Assembly: GCA_963716735.1 (NCBI GenBank)
Contig: OY970321.1
Span: forward strand, 2,542,001-2,606,000
Origin: VRUE01 sp963716735
GTDB taxonomy: Bacteria; Actinomycetota; Thermoleophilia; Solirubrobacterales; 70-9
Length of the DNA: 64,000 nucleotides
Reading direction: 5' to 3'
The position numbers and the translations under genes were made by a program. The notes under the pieces are model-generated. The model was not told where the DNA came from and made no database searches. It saw nothing but the letters and a program-made list of their open reading frames with translations. Numbering within the stretch: the stretch's first letter is position 1; every line of letters begins with the position of its first letter. Positions 8,216 to 18,524 of this stretch are shown here, in pieces.

Positions 8216-8611
8216 CTAGCTCGCCGCCATCGGGTCGGGCTCGCCCAGCTTCGTGATGTCGGGGGCGTCGTAGGCCTCTCCGGCCTTGCCGCCGAGGACG
8301 AGTACGCGGATTCCCTCTGCGCCCGGCCAGACCTTGCGGGTGACGCCGGGGCCCACGCGGGCGACGTGATCGCCGTCGAGGGGGAAGCGCTCGCCCTCGA
8401 TCTCGATCTCGCCGCCGCCGCCGAGGGTCACGTAGACCTCCTCCTGGCCGTCTTGCTCATGGTCGTGCTCGGGGTAGTTGTCGTAGTTCGGTGGCATGTC
8501 GATGATCTGCATGCCAAACGATTCGACCCCGAGCTCCGCCCGGGCACGTTTGAAGGCCCCGCCGTATACGGCCTCCATCTCGTCGATCTTCTTCACCGCG
8601 TGGGTACTCAT
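8216..8611 (-). CDS. Cupin-domain protein
   Basis: 131 residues from ATG 8611, which has GGAGGAG 8 nt upstream; a longer frame reaches 8728 but has no such site. The cupin pattern is seen as YDNYPEHDHEQDGQEEVYV (metal ligands H, H and E), then GEIEIEGERFPLDGDHVARV and a distal strand VTRKVWPGAEGIRVLVLG. A single small-barrel metalloprotein; the substrate cannot be told. It is divergent from recD2 across 134 bp. Confidence 0.88.
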   Translation of the reverse strand: MSTHAVKKIDEMEAVYGGAFKRARAELGVESFGMQIIDMPPNYDNYPEHDHEQDGQEEVYVTLGGGGEIEIEGERFPLDGDHVARVGPGVTRKVWPGAEGIRVLVLGGKAGEAYDAPDITKLGEPDPMAAS

Positions 8612-8733
8612 TTGCTGCTCCTCCCGATTGGCGTGGCCCTGGTTGGGCCGGATCGGTGGCATCTTGACGCACTTTGTATTTCCAAGCAAGGAGCCCTCGC
8701 TCGGGTGGGCTCCCGGGCCGCCTCGCAACCGTC

Positions 8734-8745
8734 TAGCTTTGCTCT
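8734..8745 (+). promoter_or_regulatory. Candidate -10 box (TAGCTT) before recD2
   Basis: TAGCTT at 8734-8739 lies 6 nt before GTG 8746, with no ribosome-binding site, which fits a leaderless mRNA. Confidence 0.45.
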
Positions 8746-10887
8746 GTGAGCGACGCTGCGACCCTCTTCGATGCCGATGCGGCTGCCTTCAGTGGGACGG
8801 TCGAGGTGCTCGGGGTGATCTTCAGCGCCGAGGACGACGGCTACGCGGTGCTGGAGGTGCAGGACGCCGAGTCGGGTGAGGGCTTCGCCCTGGTCGGTCC
8901 CGTCGCCCATCTCGGCCCCGGTGAGCGGGCCGAAGTCAGCGGCGACTGGCAGACCCACTCGCGCTACGGGCGGCAGCTGAAGGCGCGTGGCGCCCTGCCG
9001 CTCGACCCCGCCGATCGCGAGGGGCAGATCGCTTACCTGACCTCCTTGCGCCACATCGGGCCGGCCCGCGCCGAGCGCCTCGTCGACGAGCACGGCGAGG
9101 GCGTGCTGGGGGCGATCGCCGCCGACCCGGCAGGCGTCTTCAGCGGCCTGCGCGGGGTCAGCGCCGAGCAGGCGATGGCGGCGGCCGATTCCTGGCACGC
9201 CTCGCGCGCGATCCGCGACCTGCACGTGCAGCTCGCCCCGCACGGGCTGGCGCACCTGGCGGCGCCGATCCACGCCCGCTTCGGCGATCGCTCGATGGCG
9301 ATCCTGCACGAGGATCCCTACCGCCTTACCGAGGTCGCTGGGGTCGGCTTCGCCCGCGCCGACAAGATCGCCCTCGCCGCCGACGTGCCGCCCGAGTCCG
9401 AGCGCCGCGCCCAGGCGGCGGCGGTCTTCGCCCTCACCGAGGCGGAGCAGCAGGGCAACACCTACCTGCCGGTCGACGAGTTGAACCAGCGCACCGCGAA
9501 GCTGATCGGCCTGCGGCCCGAACCGGACGTGCCGGCGATGGCGCGGGGGCTGCTGCTCGACGAAAGCCGCGCCTACCGCGAGCCGACCCACGCCAGCGAG
9601 CTCGCCGTCGCCGCGACGCTGGCCGAGCGCGCGGCCGCGCCGCCTCACCTCGACCACGACCCGGGCGAGCTGCCGCCGGAAGACGTGGAGGAGGAGGCAA
9701 AGCTGACCGACGAGCAGTGGGCGGCGGTGCGAGGTGCCTTCGCGGCGCGGATCTCCGTCCTGACCGGTGGCCCCGGCGTCGGCAAGACCGCCTGTACGCG
9801 GGCGATCGTCGCCGAGGCGGCGCGGGCGGACGTGACGATCGCGCTCTGCGCGCCGACCGGGCGCGCCGCGCGCCGGCTAGAGGAGGCGACCGGCCACGAG
9901 GCGCAGACGATCCACCGGCTGCTCGAGTGGATGCCCGGCCGCGAGCCCGGCTTCCGGCCTGGCCACCCGCTGCCGGCCGGCCTGGTGATCGTCGACGAGG
10001 CCTCGATGCTGAACCTGCGGCTGATCGAGGTGCTGCTCGGCGGTCTCGCCGAGTCGACCCACGTCGTCTTCGTCGGCGACGCCGACCAGCTGCCGCCGAT
10101 CGGCGCCGGCAAGCCCTTCGACGACCTGATCGCCTCTGGCGTCGCCCCGGTCGTCCGCCTCACGCAGATCTTCCGCCAGGCGGCGCGCTCGATGATCACC
10201 ACGGCGGCACACGAGATCAACCAGGGCCGCCCGCCGCATCTGCAGCCGCAGGACGACCAGGACCACGACTTCTTCTTCATCGACCGGCCGAGCCCCGAGC
10301 GGGCGCTGGAGACGGTGGTCGAGGTGGTCGCCGAGCGGGCGCCCGCGAGCTTCGGCGTCGACCCGATCCGCGAGGTGCAGGTGCTGGCGCCGATGTACAA
10401 AGGGGCGGTCGGGATCGACGCCCTGAACGAGCGGCTGCAGGCGCGGCTCAACCCCGACGGCGAGGCGGCCGTGAGCGAGCGCTTCCGCATCGGCGACCGC
10501 CTGATTCAGACCCGCAACTCGCACGAGCTGGGGCTGATGAACGGCTCGATCGTCTTCCTCCGTGAGGACGACCCCGCGGAGGAGTCGATCGTCGTCGACA
10601 CCGACGAGGGTGGGTCGCTGGTCATCCCCTATGGGGAGACGGCCACGCTGCGCCTCGCCTACGCGATCTCGGTCCACAAGGCGCAGGGCTGCGAGGTCCC
10701 GGTCGTGGTCGGCGTCTGCCACCGTTCCCACTCCCGCATGCTGACCCGGCCGCTGCTCTACACGGCGATCACCCGCGCCCGCAGCAGCTGCGTCCTGATC
10801 GGCGACCCGGCGGCGCTGGAGATGGCCGTCCGCCGCGACGACAGCGGCTCCCGCCACTCGGCCCTGGCCGAGCGCCTGCGCGGCTGA
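8746..10887 (+). CDS. recD2: RecD2-like ATP-dependent DNA helicase
   Basis: 713 residues, the usual RecD2 length. The N-terminal OB-like region (FSGTVEVLGVIFSAEDDGYA) and helix-hairpin-helix part (YLTSLRHIGPARAERLVDEH) are followed by Walker A LTGGPGVGKTACT (about 338-350), Walker B VIVDEASMLN, VFVGDADQLPPIGAG, and the C-terminal UvrD-like motif YAISVHKAQGCEVPVVV. RecD2 is a stand-alone 5'-3' superfamily 1B helicase involved in replication and repair, without RecB/RecC. Start at GTG 8746. The downstream VTT membrane gene begins 3 nt after its stop, suggesting co-transcription. Confidence 0.95.
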   Translation: MSDAATLFDADAAAFSGTVEVLGVIFSAEDDGYAVLEVQDAESGEGFALVGPVAHLGPGERAEVSGDWQTHSRYGRQLKARGALPLDPADREGQIAYLTSLRHIGPARAERLVDEHGEGVLGAIAADPAGVFSGLRGVSAEQAMAAADSWHASRAIRDLHVQLAPHGLAHLAAPIHARFGDRSMAILHEDPYRLTEVAGVGFARADKIALAADVPPESERRAQAAAVFALTEAEQQGNTYLPVDELNQRTAKLIGLRPEPDVPAMARGLLLDESRAYREPTHASELAVAATLAERAAAPPHLDHDPGELPPEDVEEEAKLTDEQWAAVRGAFAARISVLTGGPGVGKTACTRAIVAEAARADVTIALCAPTGRAARRLEEATGHEAQTIHRLLEWMPGREPGFRPGHPLPAGLVIVDEASMLNLRLIEVLLGGLAESTHVVFVGDADQLPPIGAGKPFDDLIASGVAPVVRLTQIFRQAARSMITTAAHEINQGRPPHLQPQDDQDHDFFFIDRPSPERALETVVEVVAERAPASFGVDPIREVQVLAPMYKGAVGIDALNERLQARLNPDGEAAVSERFRIGDRLIQTRNSHELGLMNGSIVFLREDDPAEESIVVDTDEGGSLVIPYGETATLRLAYAISVHKAQGCEVPVVVGVCHRSHSRMLTRPLLYTAITRARSSCVLIGDPAALEMAVRRDDSGSRHSALAERLRG

Positions 10888-10890
10888 GCC

Positions 10891-11595
10891 GTGGGCTCGC
10901 CGCGACCTTCACTGGCGGCGATCGCCGCCACCCTGGGCGGGCTCGTCCTGCTGGCGCTGCTGGTGCTGGCGATCCCGGAGCTGCGCGAAGCGTTCGAGGC
11001 GGCGGTGCGGGGCGATACGGCGGAGGTGCGGAGCAAGATCAAGGACCTGGGCGTGGCCGGGCCGCTGCTGATCCTCGCCCTGGCGCTGATCCACACGGTC
11101 GTCTTCTACCCGGCGGAGATCGTCGACGCGGCGGCCGGCTTCGTCTACGGATTCTTCCCGGCGCTGGCGCTGATGATGTTCGGCTGGCTGCTCTCCGGGC
11201 TGATCTGCTTCGCCGTCGGCAACTCGGTCGCCCGGCCCCTGCTCGACCGCTGGTTCGGTACCGCCCGCTTCGAGCGCATGGAGGCGACGATCGAGCGCGG
11301 CGGCGCCACCCTGCTGCTCGCCTTCCGCCTGCTCCCGATCGTCCCCTTCAGCCTCGTCTCCTACGCCGCCGGCGCCGCCCGCGTCCCCCTCTGGCGCTTC
11401 GTATGGACGACGTTGGTCGGCTATCTGCCGATCACCGCGCTGTCCGTCTACTTCGGCACCCGCCTGGAGGGGCTCAGTCTCACCGACCCTCTGGTTCTGG
11501 GCAGCGCCGCCGCCCTGTTGGCGCTTCTCTTCGCCGGCCACTGGGTCATGCGCCGAGGTGGGTCCGCCTCGGAGGCCGCGGGCTCGGCCGACTGA
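10891..11595 (+). CDS. TVP38/TMEM64 (VTT domain) membrane protein
   Basis: 234 residues starting at GTG 10891. The signature FYPAEIVDAAAGFVYGFFPA, a glycine-rich segment, and FRLLPIVPFSLVSYAAGAAR match the VTT/SNARE-associated family, whose re-entrant helices are linked to lipid transport or scrambling. About five or six membrane segments. Probably co-transcribed with recD2, 3 nt upstream, though no functional link is known. It converges on the subtilase gene with an 8-nt gap. Confidence 0.9.
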   Translation: MGSPRPSLAAIAATLGGLVLLALLVLAIPELREAFEAAVRGDTAEVRSKIKDLGVAGPLLILALALIHTVVFYPAEIVDAAAGFVYGFFPALALMMFGWLLSGLICFAVGNSVARPLLDRWFGTARFERMEATIERGGATLLLAFRLLPIVPFSLVSYAAGAARVPLWRFVWTTLVGYLPITALSVYFGTRLEGLSLTDPLVLGSAAALLALLFAGHWVMRRGGSASEAAGSAD

Positions 11596-11603
11596 CGTCG
11601 CAG

Positions 11604-13985
11604 CTAGGCGGTCGGTATGACCCGGAAGCTGTAGATGGCAGGCGTGGGGTCCACCTTACCTTCCGAGTTGCGGGCCTTGACCCGCAGCACGTGCCTGCCG
11701 AGGGCGAAGCGCCGCACGGTCCGCGGCAGGCACTGGTGGAACTTGCCGCGGTCGAACTTGCAGAGGAAGACGACCCCGGGCTGGTCGGAGCCGAAGCGGA
11801 ACACCGCCTTCGCCGTGCGCCCCGCGGCAGGCAGAGCCTTTGCCGGACGTTGGAGGAGGGAGGTGTCCGGGGGCCCCGGCTTCGGAGGTTCTACCGGTGG
11901 TTCGATTTGGACCGGCGGCGGGTTGGTGTTGACGACTTTTTCTTCCGCTTCGGGCGCCGGCGGTGGTTCCGGTTCGCCTTCTTCCACGACCGGCCCCGAT
12001 TCGGGCGGGACGCAGGCGGGCCCGGGTCCCGACCCCGGAGGGAGCAGAAGGGCTTCGAGCGCGCCCACCGCGTCGACCATCCCCGAGCCGACCGCGCAGG
12101 GACCGGTGAGGCCGATCGGAACAGCGCTTTCCTGCAGGGCCAACCGGATCTGCTCCGGGCTGGCAGCCGGTTCCTCCTGAAGCATCAGGGCCGCCACGGC
12201 TGCCGTGTGGGGAGCCGCCGCCGAGGTCCCGCAGAACCTCCAAGCGGTTTCCGCATTGACGAAGAAGGCGAAGAAGGTGGTGACACCGCAGTCGGTGGCG
12301 GTCACGTCTGGTTTGGAGAGGACCTGAGCGGTTTCCAGCGGTTCGGCCGCGGTGACCCCTTGCACCGGCTCGAAGTAATGGGTCACCGGCCCTCGCGAGG
12401 AGAAGGACTCCGGCGTTTCGGTTGCGTTGTAGCGAATCGCTCCGACGCTGGTCGCGTCTTCGCCGCCGTTGTGGCCGAAGATCGTCGGCCCGATGACGTC
12501 ACCTCCCTGGGAGGTTTTGTACTCGGTCGATGACACTCCGCCGCCGTTCTGGAGCAGAGCGAACTTCAGCCGCGGGGTGTCACTGGTGACCTCGGTGAAT
12601 TTGTTGACCACCAGCTGCACGTTGGCCTGCGCCCCGGTTTTGTTTTCCCAGGCGACGAACTCGAACGGCTGCTGGGTTCCGCCGATGTTGTCGTCGACGC
12701 CGCCGCTGACCACCGACCCTTCGGGGCCGAGAAGGAAGGCGTCGAGGTCCGTCCCCACCCCGTTCCACGGTTCGGCCCACTGCAGGTCGACGCTCAGCGT
12801 GGCGCCTTTCGAGACCGTGATCCGATACGTGCGATCGATCGCCGGGCCGGGATTGAAGTCCATGCAGTGTTTGGGGTTCAGCCCCGGTTCGATTTTGCCG
12901 AGGGCGACCACCGCGGCCGGGCAGCCGGCGGAGTCGCGGAACTGCGGCGCTTCCCAGGAGGCGATGTCCTTGTCGCCGTTGATCAGGTTGTTGTTGGCGG
13001 CGGAGGAGAAGTAGCTGACGCCTTCGCCAGTCACTTTGCTCACCGCCACACCGACCGGGCCTTCCTGGAAGAACGGCTCTTCGGGATAGGTGACGTCGTC
13101 GACGATCACCTTTGCGCCGGCCCCGCCTTCCAAGGTGGGTTTCGCCAGCAGTTCGATGTTTTCGGCGAAGGCCGTTTCGCTGGTGAATGCCGTGGCGAAG
13201 GCCAGGTTGGCGCCCGGTGCCAGGTCGTGGACGATCTGCGCCATCGCGCGCCCCTCGTCCTCGCCTTCCGGTTCGGCGTCGTCGAGCACGTTGACCGGCG
13301 TTTCCTGGCCGGTGCAGGTGTTGCCGACCCCGGGCAGGTCGCCGGCTTCGACGTCTTCCAGCTCATGGGTGGCGACGGGCCCGCTTTCGTCGGCGGCTTC
13401 GCTTGCCTGGTCGAATGAGTCGGAGAGGAGTCCCACGGTAACGCCGGTGCCGTCGACTTCAAACGGAGGCAGCGGCGCTTCGTCGGCTCGTAGCTGCGCG
13501 TATCCCTCCGAGACGACCGCGCCGGAGGGGCAGGTCGAGGCGGAGACGATCGGGGTCAGGACCTCGGAGGCGCTGGTGGCGTGGGGGATGGCGGAGAGCG
13601 ACCGCAGCTCGCTGGGCTTTGCCGCGACGGTGACCGTCTGGTAGCGCGAGCTGACGTTGACGATCCTCGCGCCAGCGGAGCGCAGGTCATCGACGCCGGC
13701 CGTGGCACCGCGGGCGAAGCGGACTTCCACGAGGATGCGGTTGCCTTCGCGCAGCAGACTGCCGGCGCCCTCGGCGGCAAGGCCGAGCTCCTCCGCCTGC
13801 CTGGCCGGAGGGGCCGAGCGGACCGAGGGTTTCGCCAGCTCGGCGAGCCGCGGGGAGAGGTCGCCGTCGCTCGGGCGGCTTGCCGCCCAGGAGGATGCCG
13901 GCGGAAGGACGGCGCAGGTCAGCGCGAGGGCAATAAGCGAGCACGTCCCAGTTCCGCGGCTGGGCGATTTCCTCGGCTGCATCAC
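11604..13985 (-). CDS. Secreted S8/S53-like serine peptidase with C-terminal beta-sandwich
   Basis: 793 residues. A signal peptide (LIALALTCAVLPPASSWA) is followed by a propeptide-like region and the peptidase. Asp is in TVGLLSDSFD (Asp189) and Ser in FCGTSAAAPHTAAVAALM (about 585). The usual subtilisin HGTxVA is absent; the equivalent site reads GEDEGRAMAQIVHDLAPGA, as in a subtilase branch where Glu (about 244) may act as in sedolisins. A Pro/Glu linker (EPEPPPAPEAEEKV) leads to a C-terminal Ig/chitobiase-like domain (VFLCKFDRGKFHQCLP and HVLRVKARNSEGK). It probably acts outside the cell. Upstream 244 bp separate it from the divergent cold-shock gene. Confidence 0.88.
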   Translation of the reverse strand: MMQPRKSPSRGTGTCSLIALALTCAVLPPASSWAASRPSDGDLSPRLAELAKPSVRSAPPARQAEELGLAAEGAGSLLREGNRILVEVRFARGATAGVDDLRSAGARIVNVSSRYQTVTVAAKPSELRSLSAIPHATSASEVLTPIVSASTCPSGAVVSEGYAQLRADEAPLPPFEVDGTGVTVGLLSDSFDQASEAADESGPVATHELEDVEAGDLPGVGNTCTGQETPVNVLDDAEPEGEDEGRAMAQIVHDLAPGANLAFATAFTSETAFAENIELLAKPTLEGGAGAKVIVDDVTYPEEPFFQEGPVGVAVSKVTGEGVSYFSSAANNNLINGDKDIASWEAPQFRDSAGCPAAVVALGKIEPGLNPKHCMDFNPGPAIDRTYRITVSKGATLSVDLQWAEPWNGVGTDLDAFLLGPEGSVVSGGVDDNIGGTQQPFEFVAWENKTGAQANVQLVVNKFTEVTSDTPRLKFALLQNGGGVSSTEYKTSQGGDVIGPTIFGHNGGEDATSVGAIRYNATETPESFSSRGPVTHYFEPVQGVTAAEPLETAQVLSKPDVTATDCGVTTFFAFFVNAETAWRFCGTSAAAPHTAAVAALMLQEEPAASPEQIRLALQESAVPIGLTGPCAVGSGMVDAVGALEALLLPPGSGPGPACVPPESGPVVEEGEPEPPPAPEAEEKVVNTNPPPVQIEPPVEPPKPGPPDTSLLQRPAKALPAAGRTAKAVFRFGSDQPGVVFLCKFDRGKFHQCLPRTVRRFALGRHVLRVKARNSEGKVDPTPAIYSFRVIPTA

Positions 13986-14029
13986 GTTCTAAGGTATCGG
14001 CAGGGTGGGGAGGGGGCCTGAAACGACCG

Positions 14030-14078
14030 CTCGCGTGGTTCCTTTTGCACGCATGGCCTATATAAGGAACCACGCGAG
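14030..14078. repeat. 15-bp perfect inverted repeat upstream of the cold-shock gene
   Basis: CTCGCGTGGTTCCTT (14030-14044) and its exact complement at 14064-14078 flank a 19-nt spacer. It lies in the 244-bp divergent region between the peptidase and cold-shock genes, about 150 nt before the cold-shock start. It could be an operator or RNA hairpin. Confidence 0.75.
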
Positions 14079-14229
14079 GGGAGAGGAGATGCGGTGCGCC
14101 TCCGGATCGCCGACCCTGCTACGGTCCTCCGCGATAGGCCGGAAGATCCGGCAAAAAGTTGTGTCTAGCGCTCGCGTCGTTGCTTCACCGCATGTGCCGC
14201 GTTCGCAGCACATGAAGTGGAGGCAATTC

Positions 14230-14436
14230 ATGCCAACTGGAACTGTCAAGTGGTTCAGCGACGACAAGGGCTACGGGTTCATTACGCCCGACGACGGCTC
14301 GAAGGACGTCTTCGTTCATCACAGCGCGATCCTGGGTGAGGGCTTCAAGTCCCTGACCGAGGGTTCGAAGGTGAGCTACGAGTCCGAAGAAGGCCCCAAG
14401 GGCCCAGCCGCCGCGAGCGTCCAACAGACCTCGTAG
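14230..14436 (+). CDS. Cold-shock domain protein (CspA type)
   Basis: 68 residues from ATG 14230, with GGAGG 8 nt upstream. GTVKWFSDDKGYGFIT contains the RNP-1 motif KGYGFI and DVFVHHSAI contains RNP-2, the single-stranded nucleic acid-binding face. Full family length. A longer open frame from 14005 reads through without coding character. A long region upstream (with inverted repeat and short hairpin GCCGGA/TCCGGC at about 14138-14152) fits the long structured leaders common for csp genes. A strong terminator follows. Confidence 0.95.
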   Translation: MPTGTVKWFSDDKGYGFITPDDGSKDVFVHHSAILGEGFKSLTEGSKVSYESEEGPKGPAAASVQQTS

Positions 14437-14459
14437 CAGCGCACGCTCTTAGCAGTACC

Positions 14460-14493
14460 GGGGCCCGCCGTTCGCGGTGGGTCCCGTTTTTTT
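14460..14493 (+). terminator. Rho-independent terminator after the cold-shock gene
   Basis: GC-rich arms 14460-14469 and 14476-14485 (with two G-T pairs) around TTCGC, followed directly by GTTTTTTT. Confidence 0.9.
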
Positions 14494-14597
14494 AGGCCCA
14501 CTGGGGGCTGTTCGGAGAGTCAGGGCCGAGCAGTCCAAGGACGCAGGAGCGAGCGTGCTCTGCACGTGAGCGACGAGGACACAGGAATGCGAAGGCC

Positions 14598-16427
<1,830 letters not shown>

Positions 16428-16466
16428 GATTGCTGCGCTGAAGCCTCTTGCTGCTGCAGAGGCGCC

Positions 16467-16983
16467 CTAGACCGATGAAGTATCGCCCTCGAAGTGAATC
16501 GGGGCAGTGGTCTCATCGAGCGGTACGCCTGGCGGGGGCGGGTCAGGCTCGATGGCCAGCGGGGGATCGAGTTCGTCGTTCGGCTTCGGGTCGAGTATCA
16601 AAACGTAACCTCGATGATGAAGATAGCAAGGGCAAATCCGACCGAAAGCAGGCCGATGAAGAAAAGCAAACTCGCACGGCGCAACGTCGCCACTGCTCTG
16701 TCTCCTGCCTTCGTAGTGTTGTCGATCGAGATCAGCAGACCCTTGATGGTTCGAATGTGAATCCGCCAGTACCACTGAGAGGGTCGAGAATTCGATTCGC
16801 ATTTCCGCCGACGAGCGTCACGACGGCCGCTGCGAATCCCGCGAGTTGGCCGGCGCGAGACCGGAGCGATTGGACTCGCCCCTGTAAATCGTCGAGCGCT
16901 GACTCCGCCTGCAATACATACCAGGCAATCGCGTCCGGATTGGGTTTTCCCAGTTCGGTGGGCGACGTTGTGGCCGGTTTCAT
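16467..16983 (-). pseudogene. Broken small membrane-protein gene
   Basis: Three short minus-strand frames follow one another. The first (16983 to 16732) reads MKPATTSPTELGKPNPDAIA, then LDDLQGRVQSLRSRAGQ and a hydrophobic helix. The second frame (to 16598) carries RTIKGLLISIDNTTKAGDRA followed by the membrane helix LLFFIGLLSVGFALAIFIIE. A third gives a Pro-rich tail ending at 16467. A working protein of this type would have these parts in one frame with more membrane segments between them, so an internal deletion plus frameshift is likely. Base composition is visibly less GC-rich than neighbours. It could instead be only a short 83-residue gene at 16732-16983. Confidence 0.5.
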
Positions 16984-17065
16984 GGCCGAACCCTAGGAAG
17001 ACAGAGCGCGCGCGTGGTGCGCAAAATGTGCCAATTTTGCGCCAAGGTCGCCTAGGCATCCAGGC

Positions 17066-17100
17066 AAAGAAAAAGCCGCCGCCCCCGAAGGGACGGCGGC
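17066..17100 (-). terminator. Terminator of the acyl-CoA dehydrogenase gene
   Basis: On the minus strand GCCGCCGTCCC and GGGGCGGCGGC form a stem with a TTCG tetraloop, followed by TTTTTCTTT. It lies 26 nt past the stop. Confidence 0.9.
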
Positions 17101-17125
17101 TCAAACCAGGGACTTGCCCTGAGTC

Positions 17126-18358
17126 TTAGACGGTCGCTGCGGCCTGCTCGGACTGGCTTTCCTCGGCGGCTTTTGCCTTGGCGGCTTCGGCCTCCGGGGT
17201 GGGCTCGTCGACGTTGCGCGGCAGCAGCACTTCTTTGGCGATGACCAGGCGCTGGATCTGGCTGGTCCCCTCGTAGAGCTGCATTATCTTCGCGTCGCGC
17301 ATCAGTTTCTCGACGGGGTACTCCTTGATAAAGCCGTAGCCGCCGTAGACCTGCACGGCGTCGACGGTGATCTCCATCGCCGAGTCGGCGGCGAAGCGCT
17401 TGGCCATCGAGGAGACCTTGCTATTGCGCTGGCCCTGGTCGAGCTGGACCGCGGAGTTCCAGACCAGCAGGCGGCTGGCCTCGACCTTGGTCGCCATGTC
17501 GGCGATCATGAACTGGATCGCCTGGTGCATCGCGATTGGCACGCCGAATTGAACTCGTTCTTTGGAGTAGTCGGTGGCGTACTCGAGAGCCGCGCGGCCG
17601 ATGCCGACTGCCATCGCCGAGACGCCCGGGCGGGTGCGGTCGAGGGTCATCATCGCCAGTTTGAATCCCTTGTTTTCCTCGCCGATCAGGTTCTCGGCCG
17701 GGATCTCGACGTCGTTGAAGGAGATGGTCGCGGTGTTGGACGCCCGCTGGCCCATCTTGTCCTCCTTCTTGTCGACGGTGACCCCGGGGAGGTCGGCGTC
17801 GACGACGAAGGCGCTGATGCCGCGATGGCCGGCCTCGGGGTCGGTCTTCGCGTAGACGGTGAAGTAGTCGGCGTAGGTGCCGTTGGTGATGAAGCACTTG
17901 GAGCCGTTGATGACGTACTTGTCGCCCTGCTTGACGGCGCGGGTTTTCATCCCGGAGACGTCAGAGCCGGCGTCGGGCTCGGTCAGGCAGAAGGAGGCCA
18001 GCTTGGCGCTTTCGGTCAGCATCCCGAGGTACTTCTTCTTGGTCTCCTCGGAGCCGCCGAGGGTGATCGGCGCCGAAGCGAGGCCGTTGGCCATCAGCGA
18101 GGTGCCGATGCCCGAGCAGCCCCAGCCCATCTCCTCCTCGATCAGGCAGCCGGAGAGGTAGTCGAGGCCCGGTCCGCCATAGGCCTCGGGGACGTGGGTG
18201 TTCATCAACCCGACCTCCCAGGCCTTGTCGATGATGTCCTGAGGCCAGGTGCCGTCCTTGTCGTACTCCCAGGCGACCCTGCGCATCTCTTTCTCCGCGA
18301 AGTTGTGCGCCAGCTCGCGCAGGTCTTTCTGCTCGTCGGTCAGGGTGAAGTCAACCAC
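17126..18358 (-). CDS. Acyl-CoA dehydrogenase
   Basis: 410 residues, the full acyl-CoA dehydrogenase length. Motifs in order: the helical N-terminal domain (FTLTDEQKDLRELAHNFAEK), the FAD/substrate signature CLTEPDAGSDVSGMKTRA, KMGQRASNTATISFNDVEIP, and the C-terminal helical domain with YGGYGFIKEYPVEKLMRDAK and IMQLYEGTSQIQRLVIAKE. The catalytic Glu of medium/short-chain enzymes is in the QLYEGT segment. The C-terminal 25 residues are Ala/Glu-rich and extra. Oxidises an acyl-CoA with FAD and electron-transfer flavoprotein; the chain length is not certain. A TetR-type palindrome lies 37 bp upstream, suggesting fatty-acid-responsive control. Confidence 0.95.
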   Translation of the reverse strand: MVDFTLTDEQKDLRELAHNFAEKEMRRVAWEYDKDGTWPQDIIDKAWEVGLMNTHVPEAYGGPGLDYLSGCLIEEEMGWGCSGIGTSLMANGLASAPITLGGSEETKKKYLGMLTESAKLASFCLTEPDAGSDVSGMKTRAVKQGDKYVINGSKCFITNGTYADYFTVYAKTDPEAGHRGISAFVVDADLPGVTVDKKEDKMGQRASNTATISFNDVEIPAENLIGEENKGFKLAMMTLDRTRPGVSAMAVGIGRAALEYATDYSKERVQFGVPIAMHQAIQFMIADMATKVEASRLLVWNSAVQLDQGQRNSKVSSMAKRFAADSAMEITVDAVQVYGGYGFIKEYPVEKLMRDAKIMQLYEGTSQIQRLVIAKEVLLPRNVDEPTPEAEAAKAKAAEESQSEQAAATV

Positions 18359-18394
18359 TGCTCGAAGCTCCTTTTTCTCGGTGGAGAGGGCCGA

Positions 18395-18410
18395 TTGACT
18401 AGTCAGTCAA
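18395..18410. promoter_or_regulatory. Palindromic operator, TetR/FadR-like
   Basis: TTGACTAGTCAGTCAA: arms TTGACT and AGTCAA are exact complements around a 4-nt centre. It lies 37 bp before the acyl-CoA dehydrogenase start, where fatty-acid-degradation repressors of the TetR family usually bind sites of this kind (T-GACT/AGTC-A half-sites). No regulator gene is next to it. Confidence 0.6.
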
Positions 18411-18524
18411 CCAAGCCAAAAGGGTAGCGGATGGCCGCCAACCCGGCCGATGGACCTAATAAGAGGGCCTCCGAGCCCCTTTTAACCCCATCTGCGGTCG
18501 AGGGGCGGTTAGGCTGGGACTGCA

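Noticed and set aside
9717..10565. Second long frame inside recD2
   Set aside because: Arg-rich out-of-frame reading of the helicase; GC-rich DNA commonly leaves such frames open.
14005..14229. Longer start for the cold-shock gene
   Set aside because: Family proteins start at MPTGTVKWF; ATG 14230 has GGAGG before it, and the upstream codons have no family similarity.
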